NCBI GenBank assembly: GCA_964035015.1
Contig: OZ036004.1
Coordinates: forward strand, 14,641,427 to 14,705,426
Direction: 5' to 3'
DNA: 64,000 nucleotides
Source: Corallium rubrum
Taxonomy: Eukaryota > Cnidaria > Anthozoa > Scleralcyonacea > Coralliidae
Below the pieces are notes generated by a model, which did no database searches, was not told the DNA's origin, and was given only the letters and a program-made list of their open reading frames with translations. Below are positions 33,918 to 44,070 of this stretch, in pieces. The position numbers and the translations under genes were made by a program. Each line of letters begins with the position of its first letter. Positions within the stretch are counted from its first letter, which is position 1.

Positions 33918-34210
33918 AGAATAGAATAGAATAGAATAGAATAGAATAGAATAGAATAGAATAGAATAGAATAGAATAGAATAGAATAGAATAGAATAGA
34001 ATAGAATAGAATAGAATAGAATAGAATAGAATAGAATAGAATGGAGTGGAGTGGAGTGGTGGAGTAGAGTAGAGTATATTGTAATAAAATACAATAGAAT
34101 ACAATAGATTACAATAGAATACAATAGAATACAATAGAATACAATAAAATACAACAGAATACAATAGAATATAATAGATTACAATAGAATAGAATAGAAT
34201 GCAATCCAAT
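33918..34210. repeat. (GAATA)n array, second, with decayed flank
   Basis: About 24 GAATA pentamers to 34040, then degenerate pentamers (GGAGT, ACAAT, GAATA variants) to about 34210. Similar unit to the array at 32590. Confidence 0.92.
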
Positions 34211-34670
34211 CCAATCCAACGCAACTGAACCCAACCTAACGGAACGCAAGATACTATCAAATCTGTTTGCGAGCAGTATCACCTGTGACCTTGTATCTGC
34301 AGCCGCCAAAAAAGCCCGGCCTAGCTCGTTCAACAAGTCAACAGCAAAGGCTGGAGAATCACACTTCATCTAAGAATAAAACAAAATCATTCACATCACA
34401 TAACTGGATAAACTAACAACGTTATATAACAAGCGCTTTGCACGTAACTTACAATATAACCGAAAAGAAATTTCAGTTATATATCAAAGAAGATGATTTT
34501 CTCATGGGCACATGAAGTTATGCAAAGCAAAATGGCGGGTGTAATATACTCTCTATAAAAGCATTGAAGAATGAGAAAGAATAATTTTTAATGAATGATT
34601 TGCCGGTTGCCAGTCCCCCAACTATGCGCGCGGCTTGCGCAAAGCTTTTTGAGATCGCTAGGAGGCAAAC

Positions 34671-35510
34671 ATGGAAGACAATAATATGGCGTAGATGGCG
34701 CGAGGAGACCATTGTGCTGTTTAGGGATGTAATAATGGTAGAAGATACCCACAGAAACAAGTTATCTGTTCCCATGTGGGTGTACTTAGATTTCACTCGC
34801 CTCTTAACAGACAGGAAAAAAGCAAGTGGGATAAATTAATCAACCGCAAGGATTTTAAGATAATCAACAATACGAAGGTATGCTCAAATCATTTCATTCC
34901 GGGTTACCGAAGTAAAGAGTGCCCTAATCCAACCGTTTATATGAAAGGATACGCCGACTGATGCAAAGAAAAGACCACCACCAAGGGTACGAGATGAAAG
35001 CTGTCCAACGAGTTATGTGCTTAAAAGTTAAATGTATGTGTTAAGCTTTAAAGTTAAAACTGTGCAGAATTTTATATTCCAAAGTCAAAAATACCAGAAA
35101 GCCAAAAGATAACTTGGAGTAGTTACAAGCACTGGAATACGGCTAAACTTCGAGTAGGCATTACACCTACAGGATTCATCTCATCTGTTCCCCCCCCTAT
35201 GGACGGGCTCCGTGTCTGACAAAGAGATGGTTAGAAATTCTGGACTAGTTAACCTATTAGAAGAAGGAGACGCAGTCATGGCAGACAAAGACTTCTTAGT
35301 AAGATATGTATTACTTATTAAGAAGGTTAGTCTGATTTCACCAGCATACTGTCGAGGACCCAGGCTTTCTTCCAGAGGAACAACCCATACTCGTCGTGTA
35401 GCTGCCTTAAGATCACACGTTGAGCGTATGATTTAAAAGATTCAACAATTCCGGGTCCTTTCTGGTGTTATTCCTTTAACTATGAAACTAATGTTGGACA
35501 ATATTTTTTT
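34671..35510 (+). pseudogene. THAP-domain DDE transposase remnant
   Basis: Two ends of a THAP-containing transposase. At 34671-34961 the frame starts MEDNNMA and shows the THAP zinc site: CAV-stop-GC near 34728-34745, then VLRFHSPLNRQ and KVCSNHFIPGYRS with TVYMKGY at the end. Stop codons lie at about 34692 and 34737. At about 35105-35510 a DDE_Tnp_4-like segment follows: ITWSSYKHWNTAKLRVGI, then after a frame change at a C homopolymer (35191-35198) SDKEMVRNSGLVNLLEEGD, ADKDF and RRVAALRSHVERMI. The last includes the family's carboxyl Arg-Val/Ile-x-HVER motif. The middle of the protein is missing. Such fusions occur in Harbinger/IS5-like animal transposons. Long dead. Confidence 0.7.
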
Positions 35511-36092
35511 TTTTTATGTGCAGCTTTATGTAATCTGTGTAAACGTTCCATAAAGTAACTTTTAAATATTCATTGCTTCTAATGTATGTGGTATGTACAC
35601 AGATTTATAATATATATGCATATATTATGTATTTACATCAGTTATCGGTCGACCATATGCAGGGTTCTGCCCACCGTAGCTGGCACTAAGTAAATGCGAC
35701 CAACACAAAAGCAAATTCTCCTGATTGAGACTGACACTATTTTGACTGAATTTACCTTTTTTATCATATTTACCAGCTTTTACTAAATGTGTCTTCACAG
35801 TTCTTCTTAATAGCAGGTGTTTACTGTATAGCCGGTACTCATAATATCCTGGGCAGCTCCCTGCATGTGGGAGGTGTAGTCTAAATATACATGTCAATAT
35901 CTTTATAAGGGCCATTGAGTCTCACACAATAATAAAATAACGAACAAAACAATAACAACAATAAAACAGAACTTTATTAAATATTACAATTAACCCTTCC
36001 ACTACTGGAGACTATCAGGTGTTACTAAAAATTTTCAGGTGACTATTTAATTTCTCGCAATCTGATTCGTCGAGGTTGACCGTCTCTGATGC
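35511..36092. other. Noncoding interval
   Basis: T-rich tract at 35504-35515 and AT-rich sequence with no gene. The last part (36010-36092) has GGTGTTACTAAAAATTTTCA and CAGGTGACTA words resembling the hairpin regions associated with the following recombinase genes. Confidence 0.45.
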
Positions 36093-36120
36093 TATAGTCA
36101 CTGGCTACCCAGTGACTATA
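36093..36120. promoter_or_regulatory. Short perfect hairpin ahead of recombinase copy 1
   Basis: TATAGTCACTGG, four-base loop, CCAGTGACTATA. It lies 22 bp before the probable ATG of the Crypton-like gene at 36142. Could be an operator-like or recombination site; no function shown. Confidence 0.5.
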
Positions 36121-36141
36121 AACTTTTTCATTTTCTTCAAA

Positions 36142-37625
36142 ATGGTTGCTCGTTTTGCCGTAGTTACAGAAGAAGAAATTGAGAAAATTAAAGAAGATAG
36201 TATTCCACAAAAAACCAAAGAAGCCACAAAATATGGTGTAAAAATCTTCCAAGGTAAAATGTTTAACTTAACGTTCTTTTTATCCAGGAAAACTGGCTTT
36301 GTTGCACCGGTGAAGCGGTGATGTCCGCATAAGTTTTAATGTAAACAAACGATAACCAAAATAAACACAAAAACTTCATTTTTTAATAGACTGGTTTCAT
36401 GAGCAAAATGAATTCAACACAGCATTTGAAAGCATGCGTATTGAGGAGATCAACAAGTGTCTGTCTAAGTTTTACGTCTCGGCAAGAAAGCAAGACGGAA
36501 GTTTTTATAAGAAAACAAGTCTTTTGTCGATACGGTCAGCACTTGACCGCTACTTAAAAGCACCGCCTTACAACAAAAGATTTTCGATATGTGAAAAAGC
36601 ATTATTCAGTGAAGCGAATAAAACACTCATTTCGTACCTTAAACAGCTCGTTAAAGAAGGAAAGATAGCCGCCACAGTCCACAAAATTCCCTTGACAGCC
36701 GACACCACCAAGAAGCTGTACGAGAAAGGCGAGCTTGCTGATGTTGACACACAAAGTCCCCGAGCCTTACTTCAAACTGCGTGATTTTTAATTTCCATCT
36801 ACCTCGGAAAACGGGGCAGGGAAAACCAAAGCTCACTAAAGAAGTCAATGCTGCGCCTGGTTACAACTGCATACGGCCAGGAATACTTTGAGTTAAACAG
36901 AAGTGAACCTGGTGTTGTTCTCACGACCAAAAACCACACGGGAGGCCTAGATGGATCCGAAGACCACTCCGACGGAAAAATATTTTCGCAACCAGACTCA
37001 AGAAGATGCCCTGTGGAAATCCTGAAAATGTACTTGAGCCATCTGAACCCCAATATTGATGGTTTATTTCCAAAGGCCGAAAAGTGAGAGCTCGACGAAA
37101 TTTAATCCGAAAGCTCATGATGTCTGGTACGATGCTTGCAACGTTGGCCACATTACGCTGGAAAACATGCTACGAAGGATGACTGAAAGAGCTGAAATCA
37201 ACCCGTATCTCACTAACCATTCTTTGAGAGCGACAACCGTTACTGTTTTATCTGGAAACAACATCGAGACTCGGAAAATCAAAGCCATCACGGGCCACAA
37301 GAGCGATTCGAGCATCAAAAGCTACTGCGAACGACCAACACTTGACCAGTTCAAGCAAATGTCGACAGCTCTAACATCGTTCATTCATAGTGACAGAAGT
37401 CCAGAATCTCGTCGCCGGTCTCTTGATTTATCCAAGGAGAAAGATGGGTCATCGGCTTCGATTTCTACACCACTTCCATGCCCATCATCCTGCCAACATT
37501 TGCCGCCGACTGAACATGAAAGCTTTTTCACGTCGCTTGGCTTAAATTCGGGTTCAATCCTTCCATCTGGATCGTTCAGCAATTGCCAGTTTACATTCAA
37601 TGTGAATATGAACAATACACGTTGA
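36142..37625 (+). pseudogene. Crypton-like tyrosine recombinase, copy 1
   Basis: A two-exon gene. Exon 1 is 36142-36253 (MVARFAVVTEEEIEKIKED...), donor GTAAAA; exon 2 starts at 36390 after TTTTAATAG and reads DWFHEQNEF. The core-binding region (FYVSARKQDGSFYKKTSLLS, YLKQLVKEGKIAATVHK) is followed by the catalytic half: LGKRGRENQSS (likely Arg I), TNHSLRATTVTVL (HxxR), ITGHKSDSSIKSYCERP (His and Tyr). A TGA at 36782-36784 replaces the Trp codon seen in copy 2, and a frameshift lies near 37065-37075. It resembles the DUF3504 domain of KIAA1958, ZMYM and QRICH1, host genes derived from Cryptons. The carboxyl tail ends CQFTFNVNMNN. Dead copy, otherwise full length. Confidence 0.8.
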
Positions 37626-37890
37626 TATGGATTATGTTGTAGAACATTTCTGCTTGATTTGTTTGGCGATATTTGCTTTTTCAGCCTAGCTTAATTTAAT
37701 AACTGTTGACTTGTCTCTTTCCTTTCGAACTATACAACAACACACAGCGCATGCATGTGAGGTTGTGACGTTAACTTATGCGGACTTACTTCCGGATGCA
37801 AATTATGTTATTAAAATAATTTATTTAGTGTGAATTTAATTTAATCAAGTTGAATTATTATTGGTAAGCACCTGAAAATTTTTACTAAAA
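37626..37890. other. Spacer between recombinase copy 1 and its hairpin
   Basis: 265 bp, AT-rich, no gene. Probably the 3' flank of the element. Confidence 0.4.
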
Positions 37891-37993
37891 CAATTAGTCG
37901 CCTCAGGCTCGGTGATTACAAGCCTATATTCACTTCGCCGAAGCGGCTCAGTGAATATAGGCTTGTAATCACCTCGCCTTCGGCGACTAATTG
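37891..37993. repeat. Structured hairpin behind recombinase copy 1
   Basis: A 103-base fold-back. From the outside: CAATTAGTCGCC pairs with GGCGACTAATTG; then a TC/TC internal loop, AGGC/GCCT, another TC/TC loop, GGTGATTACAAGCC pairing with GGCTTGTAATCACC, then TATATTCACT pairing with AGTGAATATA around a 15-base loop. The same architecture with different stem bases follows copy 2 (39788-39867). Confidence 0.9.
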
Positions 37994-38097
37994 TTAATTA
38001 GTATAATTTCATAGTGGAAAAGAGGCTTTCCAGCTTTCTGATTGGTCCACTCAGCGGTGAATCGCCTAGCGCGGTGACTATCACCTTTCCAAAAAAA

Positions 38098-39541
38098 TTA
38101 AAAACGGCTTCCCAAAATCGATTTGCCAAAATTTCGGACGAAGAAATTGAAGAAATGAAGGAAAATGCCATTCCAAAGAAAACTAAAGAATCAACAAAAT
38201 ATGGTGTTAAACTGTTTAAAGGTAAGAAGCCTTTTGTTTATGTACGAATTTATTTTATTTCATCCTTTAAAAACTGACTAGCGTGAAGTTTTATGTCATG
38301 ACTTTATACGTCAAACTGTGTTTTTTTCCCCAACAGAATGGTTTTTACAACAAAGCGAGTTTACGACAGAGTTCGAAAGCATGGATATAACAGAAATGAA
38401 CAAATGTCTCTCTAAATTTTACGTATCGGCCTGAAGAAAAGATGGTTCTAACTATAAAAAAACAAGCATAAGGTCAATACGAGCCGCTTTAGACCGCCAT
38501 CTTCGCTCACCACCGTACAACAAAAAGTTTTCAATTTGCGATCCTGTCACCTTTGATGAAGCAAACAAAACATTGCATTCTTACCTAAAGCACCTCATCG
38601 GCAGTGGAAAAATAGCTGGGACAGTCCACAAGAATCCTTTGAGTGTTCAAACCGTGAAAAAATTATTCGAGAAAGGCGAACTAACAACTCCTGAAACCCG
38701 TAGCCCTCGAAGTTTGATGCAAACAGCTTGGTTTTACATATCGTTGTATTTTGGTAAACGAGGCAGGGAAAATCAGAGTCTTATGAAGAAGTCGATGCTG
38801 CGCCTTTCTGCAACTGAAGGGGGAGAGGAATACTTCGAGCTGAATAAAGATGAACCCCGAACGGTGCTTTCAAGCAAGAATCACACTGGTGGCCTTGATG
38901 GCACTGAAGACCATTCTGATGGCAAAATCTTCGCTCAACCGAATTCCCCGAGATGTCCAGTCCAAACTATTAAAGCGTATCTTAGTCATCTCAACCCTGA
39001 AGTTGATGCGTTGTTCCAGCGGCCAAAAGAAGTATCCTCGAGGTTTGACCCCGAAAAAGTCAAGATCTGGTACGAGAAGAAGGTACTTGGTCACAACACA
39101 CTTGACAACATGCTGCGAAATATGTCTGAAAGAGCCGGTATCTCGCCGTATTACACGAACCACTCTCTGCGAGCGACAACTGTCACTGTTCTGTCCTCAA
39201 ACAACGTTGAAACACGGAAAATCAAAGCAGTCACCGGCCACAGAAGCGATACAAGTATCGAAAGTTATTGTGAAAGGCCAACTCTGAATCAATTCAAGAA
39301 CATGTCATCAACGCTTACCTCATTCATTCATGGTAATGAAATCAGACCACCAACCTCATCTTCGTCCATGAACGATGCCATCCCAGCCACAATTGCTCCA
39401 TCTCGATCTCCAGTTGAAAACAATCCATCTGTTGAAAAGAGCACCATCTCCTTCGACAAGAATGAGGCAAATGTCCTTCAATCGCATGGCACTTTCCAAG
39501 GATGTTCCTTCACGTTCAACATCAACGTGAACAACAAATAA
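38098..39541 (+). pseudogene. Crypton-like tyrosine recombinase, copy 2
   Basis: Tandem paralogue of copy 1 with the intron at the same place: exon 1 to 38221 (ISDEEIEEMKENAIPKK), donor GTAAGA; exon 2 from 38337 (EWFLQQSEF) to the TAA at 39539-39541. The initiating ATG seen in copy 1 is not evident here. There is one in-frame TGA at 38432-38434, where copy 1 has Arg; the rest is open. Catalytic landmarks: FGKRGRENQSL, TNHSLRATTVTVL, VTGHRSDTSIESYCERP. The tail is Ser/Pro-rich and ends GCSFTFNINVNN. The protein would be about 440 residues. One stop and a doubtful start separate it from being intact, so it may be recently dead or read differently. Confidence 0.8.
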
Positions 39542-39787
39542 CTGAAATCACATACTTTTAAATGTTATCTTTCCTTCCTGTTTTTGTTAGAAATCCGAGA
39601 CGTTTCCGTCTCGATTCAGTTCAGACTGTTTATTTAGTATCACAGATCAGTGATTGTTTAATATGCGAACGTTCCGAAGTCATGTGATTAATCATGTGTT
39701 CACGCGCGTGACTAAAAAAGGAAGTAAAATTTATAATTCAGAACGGAAGTCAGACTGAGTGTTTTGTTGTGGAAATTATACTAAAAA

Positions 39788-39867
39788 AATTAGTCACCTC
39801 AGTTTCGGTGCCTATCGGTGTATTTAAATATCCACCGATAGTCACCTCGACTTCGGTGACTAATTGT
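39788..39867. repeat. Structured hairpin behind recombinase copy 2
   Basis: An 80-base fold-back: AATTAGTCACC pairs with GGTGACTAATT, a TC/TC internal loop, AGTT opposite GACT (one mismatch), another TC/TC loop, GGTG pairing with CACC, then CTATCGGTG pairing with CACCGATAG around an AT-rich loop. Same plan as 37891-37993 but with different paired bases. Confidence 0.88.
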
Positions 39868-40139
39868 TAAATAGTTTTCCTGGACCTAATTTAGGACTAT
39901 TGATAAATTTCAAGTCCATTACAAATTAACAAGATACTACGCTGGGCTTTTATAATGTATATTCATGTTAATACATATAATATGAAGGTGCTTTCCATTT
40001 ACTTATACAGTTAAACTGACAAGTCTGATCAGTCAGTTCTTTATGTACGTGGTAAAATTATTGCATTATGTGCAACCTAACAACAATATTGTTTTTGTTG
40101 TAAGCTGGGTTCAGTTGTTATTGCTCAGAAAAACTCTGA
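39868..40139. other. Noncoding interval
   Basis: AT-rich, no gene or repeat recognised. Confidence 0.4.
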
Positions 40140-40330
40140 GCTCAGTCAGAACTCAGATTCGAACTTGAAACCTTTTGAATACTAGTCAGATGCTCTAACC
40201 ACTGAGCCACTAGAACTCAGATGTCAGAGCAAGGTTTATTTCGGTATCTAAACCTGGAAACGAGTCAGGTCAAAAGCATTCAGAAAGTTTTAGGTTCAAG
40301 TCCTGACTGGAGCTCAGAATTTTTCTGAGC
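40140..40330. repeat. Two tRNA-like repeats in opposite orientation
   Basis: Minus-strand copy (40140-40215): A-box-like TGGCTCAGTGGTTAGAGCA and B-box-like AAGTTCGAATCTG. Plus-strand partial copy (about 40270-40330): B-box-like TAGGTTCAAGTCCTGACTGG with the tail GAGCTCAGAATTTTTCTGAG. The tail forms a short hairpin (CTCAGAA/TTCTGAG) and recurs with other copies in this window, marking a tRNA-derived SINE family. Confidence 0.55.
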
Positions 40331-40419
40331 AGTCACAACTGAAATCAGCTTGTTGCAAAAACAACATATCGCACAAAAATATAATCTTATTGACTAACTA
40401 CTTTGTGTACTGTTAAAAA

Positions 40420-41438
40420 TTAATAAACTAAGGTACCTTTTATAGAAGTTGTAACATACGATTTCTGATAAGTTGCTTTGTGTGAAATGACAAGACTACT
40501 TAAAAAACATTGTCCCAGAACTCGGGACAAGTTATCGGGCAGTTGCACTGGTTTGAAAGAACCATCGCAGGAGGGATTGTCAGGCGAGGACTGTGTCGAA
40601 ACCATTTTTGATATCGCAAGACCAAAATTTGTCAGAGATGACATGTCATTTGTGACATTAGTAATTGTGAATGGATCTGAAACCTTTTTGCCATCTGGGA
40701 GAGTTAGACGTTCATTAAGACAATCTTTCAGTGAGTCATTTGCAAAATTAGGGTTGAAAGGTAAGTTCACACACATCCTGTGCTGCTTTAGCCAAATCAA
40801 CCAACTCTGATTTCTTATAGTTTGTAGTTGGAACTCCCCGTTGACGAACAAACTCCTTTAATTCTTTTATATTCCATGACTTATAAAGGTCATTTCTTTT
40901 TCATCGTTGCCAGCCATTCTCCCATCTTGAACGTGTTTGAGCCTCTCTGTTTCTTGGCATGCTTTAGTTTCAGAACTTTCTTGTTTATCTTGTTTAATCT
41001 CTTTAATCTTAAACAAACTTTGCTTTTTTGTTGCTGTGTTTTTTTTTATGTAGCCGAGTGCTTTGTGGATGAAACTTGACGTGGTTTAACTTTCTTGTTT
41101 CTGGTCTTTGATGGCAGATGAGTCTTCCGTTTTGTACCAGTTCTTACAGATGAATTTGATGGATACGAGGTTGTTGATGGGCATGATGCCTTGCACAACG
41201 TTTCTGTAGCCGAGTTCTTCGTAGAAACTTGGGGTGTTTCAACTTTTTTGTTAATCGTGTTTGATGGCAGACGAATCCTCAGTTTAGAACCATTTCCTGC
41301 AGGTGAAGGTCGTGGTGGACATGAAGTAGTGCTAATATTATTAGTATCATCTAAAGTTTCTGCATTATCTACATAATAATTATATAAACTGCCATTAACT
41401 ACAATCTTGGACAAAACTGTTGAGACAATTGTTCTCAA
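40420..41438 (-). pseudogene. Degenerate SAP-like and Lys/Pro-rich coding remnants
   Basis: Two decayed pieces. Near 40890-40770 one frame reads WNIKELKEFVRQRGVPTTNY, then KKSELVDLAKAA, a SAP-like helix-loop-helix used for DNA or chromatin contact; the frame shifts on either side. Upstream, 41438-41046 encodes a basic Ser/Thr/Pro-rich stretch with a tandem duplication of about 43 codons (RIRLPSNTINKKVETPQVST and KTHLPSKTRNKKVKPRQVSS). Whether the pieces belong to one gene is unknown. Possibly part of the same element as the OTU-like remnant at 41704, with which it shares a 90-bp segment. Function not assigned. Confidence 0.35.
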
Positions 41439-41703
41439 TTAGTAAAATTTGTACATCGCCTCAACATTTTGGCACCCCTCCCCCTCTCCCCCACCTTTCA
41501 ATCTTGCTTTGTGCCCACTGTGCAATGTGAGCTCACGAATATTCAACATTGTCAAGGGGAGAGCGGAGGGAGCTTTTCTTTTGACTAAATTTTGCGGTAA
41601 TGTAGAAAAAAACGTGACGTCCTAGTTTGTCTCAACAGGTTTTGTCCAAGATTGTAGGTCGATAATCTTGTGAGGCTGACGTGGGTTTTCTGCTTTTTGT
41701 GCT

Positions 41704-42148
41704 TCACAACACATATGTATTGATTGGCAGAAGAACATTAAAATGGTTTGCAGACTCACGGAAATCGTGTATAACCAAAGTTATCAGGCAGTTGCACTGG
41801 TTTGAAAGAACCATCGCAGGAGGGATTGTCAGGCGAGGGCTGTGTCGAAACCATTTTTGATATCGCAAAGAACAAATACAGATATCACGCTGTAATGCGG
41901 TTGAACAGGCGAAAATGTCGATAGTCTCACTCCAGGAACCGGAAAATCGGCTCATTTCCAAATGTTTTTCCATTAAACGATGCGTAAATAAGTAGGGCTT
42001 GAAAATGTGTGGATGTTGTTCCATCAGGTCATTACACATGGCTCGTACTTTACCAAAACCTCTGTCCCTGTTGCCGTTGATCCATAGAAAAACAGCTCTA
42101 TAGAAACAGTTTCCATGTCCACGCGTACGTGCATTTCTCTTCTTCTAA
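41704..42148 (-). pseudogene. OTU-like cysteine protease fragment
   Basis: A minus-strand frame of about 148 codons with the layout of an OTU deubiquitinase-like domain: GHGNCFYRAVFLWING at the amino end (the OTU signature is usually Asp-Gly-x-Cys; here His replaces Asp), FSGSWSETIDIFACST in the middle and SANHFNVLLP at the end, carrying the catalytic-type His. Upstream, the frame meets a stop near 42145, so the amino-terminal part is missing. OTU domains occur in host deubiquitinases and in several animal transposons. With no transposase nearby the origin is unclear. Probably a fragment. Confidence 0.6.
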
Positions 42149-42699
42149 TTGGAATACAATATGAAGCCATATCCTCGACTTAATGAATATTTATAAGCAA
42201 GCGCCCTGAAATTCGTATGGAAAACAAATGTTTGCCCCCTAGCAATCCAAAAAAGCTTTGCGAGAACCGCGCGAAAAGTTGGGGGACTGGCAACTGGAAA
42301 GTCATTCATTCCTAGTCTCAAGACTGTCTTCGTTATTTATACAACGCCGGCCCCGTTGATAATTTTCACGTCATCTATATTTTATCATTTTTTTCATTAA
42401 AATCTTCAAGCGGTTTATCACAAGAAACGAAAAAAAACACACACACATGCCTACATTGACGTCACCCTCACTAACATTTTGGAAATGCAAACTTCAATAT
42501 CACAACAAATAGAAGTTCAAGCCAGAAAGTTTTTGGCCTTCAACTATTCACGTTACATAGAATCCATATCAGTAATATGTTATTTGAGTTTATAGGAACT
42601 CTAAGATTGACTTAATTAATACAGACACTACCATAATGTTAGCAGACTGGACAGTGCCGAAAGTGATTAAACTAACTTTAAATATGAAACACAAAATTT
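42149..42699. other. Noncoding interval
   Basis: No gene recognised. A short tract of repeated CA lies near 42438-42448. Confidence 0.4.
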
Positions 42700-42952
42700 A
42701 TAATATAATATAATATAATATAATATAATATAATATAATATAATATAATATAATGTAATGTAATGTAATGTAATGTAATGTAATGTAATGTAATGTAATG
42801 TAATGTAATGTAATGTAATGTAATGTAATGTAATGTAATGTAATGTAATGTAATGTAATGTAATGTAATGTAATGTAATGTAATGTAATGTAATGTAATG
42901 TAATGTAATGTAATGTAATGTAATGTAATGTAATGTAATATAATATAATATA
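42700..42952. repeat. (TAATG)n / (TAATA)n array
   Basis: About 50 pentamers. Central TAATG units are flanked on both sides by TAATA units, a symmetrical arrangement consistent with a TAATG variant expanding inside an older TAATA array. Confidence 0.95.
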
Positions 42953-42989
42953 TAATATTTAATAATGTAATAATTATTGTTGTGGGACA

Positions 42990-43065
42990 GCAAACTCAGG
43001 TGGGTCGCAGGTTCGAATCCCAGTCGCGGTCAAGTAGAGTTTTTCTCTACTCACCAGGTTTGCTT
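42990..43065 (+). repeat. tRNA-like repeat fragment
   Basis: B-box-like GCAGGTTCGAATCCCAGTC followed by a hairpin tail GTAGAGTTTTTCTCTAC, the same plan as the tRNA-like repeats at 40140-40330. Confidence 0.5.
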
Positions 43066-43106
43066 CGTTACTCGCAGTAGCCCCTGATATCAATATAATA
43101 ATATAC

Positions 43107-44070
43107 ACTTGTTGACTGGTGCCGAGGGAAACATCGAGTTTTACGGACCCGAAGGCTTCAATGTCACCCGAGGGCTTTAGCCCCAGGGTGACATTGAAGC
43201 CTGAGGGACCGTAAAACTCGATGTTTCTCGAGGCAAAAGTCAACAAGCGTTTTGTTATATACCAAAGACTTTCAAAACACAAAATACCAAGTTGACTCAA
43301 AACTTGCAAAAGGCAAAAAGACTTACCAAAACACTGCCTATCTTGGTAATTTCAATTCAACTAAACAAATACACCAGACTCAACAAGTACAAAGAACAGC
43401 TTTAAATTTATCCAGGTTTTCTTCAGACCTTCTTTGAAGATGTGTATAGATATTCTTTGTAACAAATTGATAAAAAGGTCATCACCGCAGGACTCGTACA
43501 CAGGACTCTCTTCAAATATCACTTTTTAAAACTGCAGCTGGTCAACGGTCATTTACATATAGAGCTGTTCACATATGGAACAATTTAGACAAGAACCTAA
43601 AAGACAGCCTTTCTCTTAAAACATTTAAAACAGCACTGAAGAAACATTTGCTTGCAAAAGAAAACATTTAGTATAAAATATCATATATTTATTTTCTTTA
43701 TAAAACTTATATATGTAACCTCTACTGCATGCATAAAACTGTGAATAATTTCTGAAAAACCCTTTTAGGGAGAAATTTATGAAATATCTTATCTTATTCT
43801 TTCCTTTGGAAAATGGACTATTTCATAGCAAACAAGCTCGAAACAGCTATTGTTTTCAATATGTTCCGAAAAGTCCAAAGTTCTTGATCTGATGCAATAA
43901 TCATTGTGCATTCACGTGAACAACGCATGATTAAAGCTGACGTCAGAGGGAAACAGTGCAATGTTGCCCTCGGCAGAAAGAAACATTGAGTTTGTTGAAC
44001 AACACGTGACCATGATTTGACCAATAGGATTTCATCTTTGGCAAACGAAAGTCTTTGGTATATAACAATA
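43107..44070. repeat. Small inverted-repeat element, unit 1
   Basis: Starts with a fold-back (43107-43249: CTTGTTGACTGGTGCC facing a reverse-complement arm ending GTCAACAAGCG), then GTTATATACCAAAGAC, and ends with the inverse GTCTTTGGTATATAAC at 44050-44065. Unit 2 follows directly. A LINE fragment (43449-43830) interrupts this unit. Confidence 0.7.
43449..43830 (+). pseudogene. LINE ORF2 carboxyl-terminal fragment
   Basis: Reads TRTQDSLQISLFKTAAGQRS, then FTYRAVHIWNNLDKN and a TAG at 43669-43671. The segment is the last roughly 65 codons of a LINE ORF2, as shown by the IWN-x-L motif shared with the LINE at 4283 (IWNSLPVNI). A 3' untranslated stretch follows. It sits inside unit 1 of the inverted-repeat element, where unit 2 has uninterrupted sequence, so it is a secondary insertion. 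Confidence 0.75.

Noticed and set aside
32464-34260. Long Tyr-Ser-Ile-Leu-Phe repeat proteins
   Set aside because: Translations of the GAATA arrays, open because the pentamer lacks stops in several frames.
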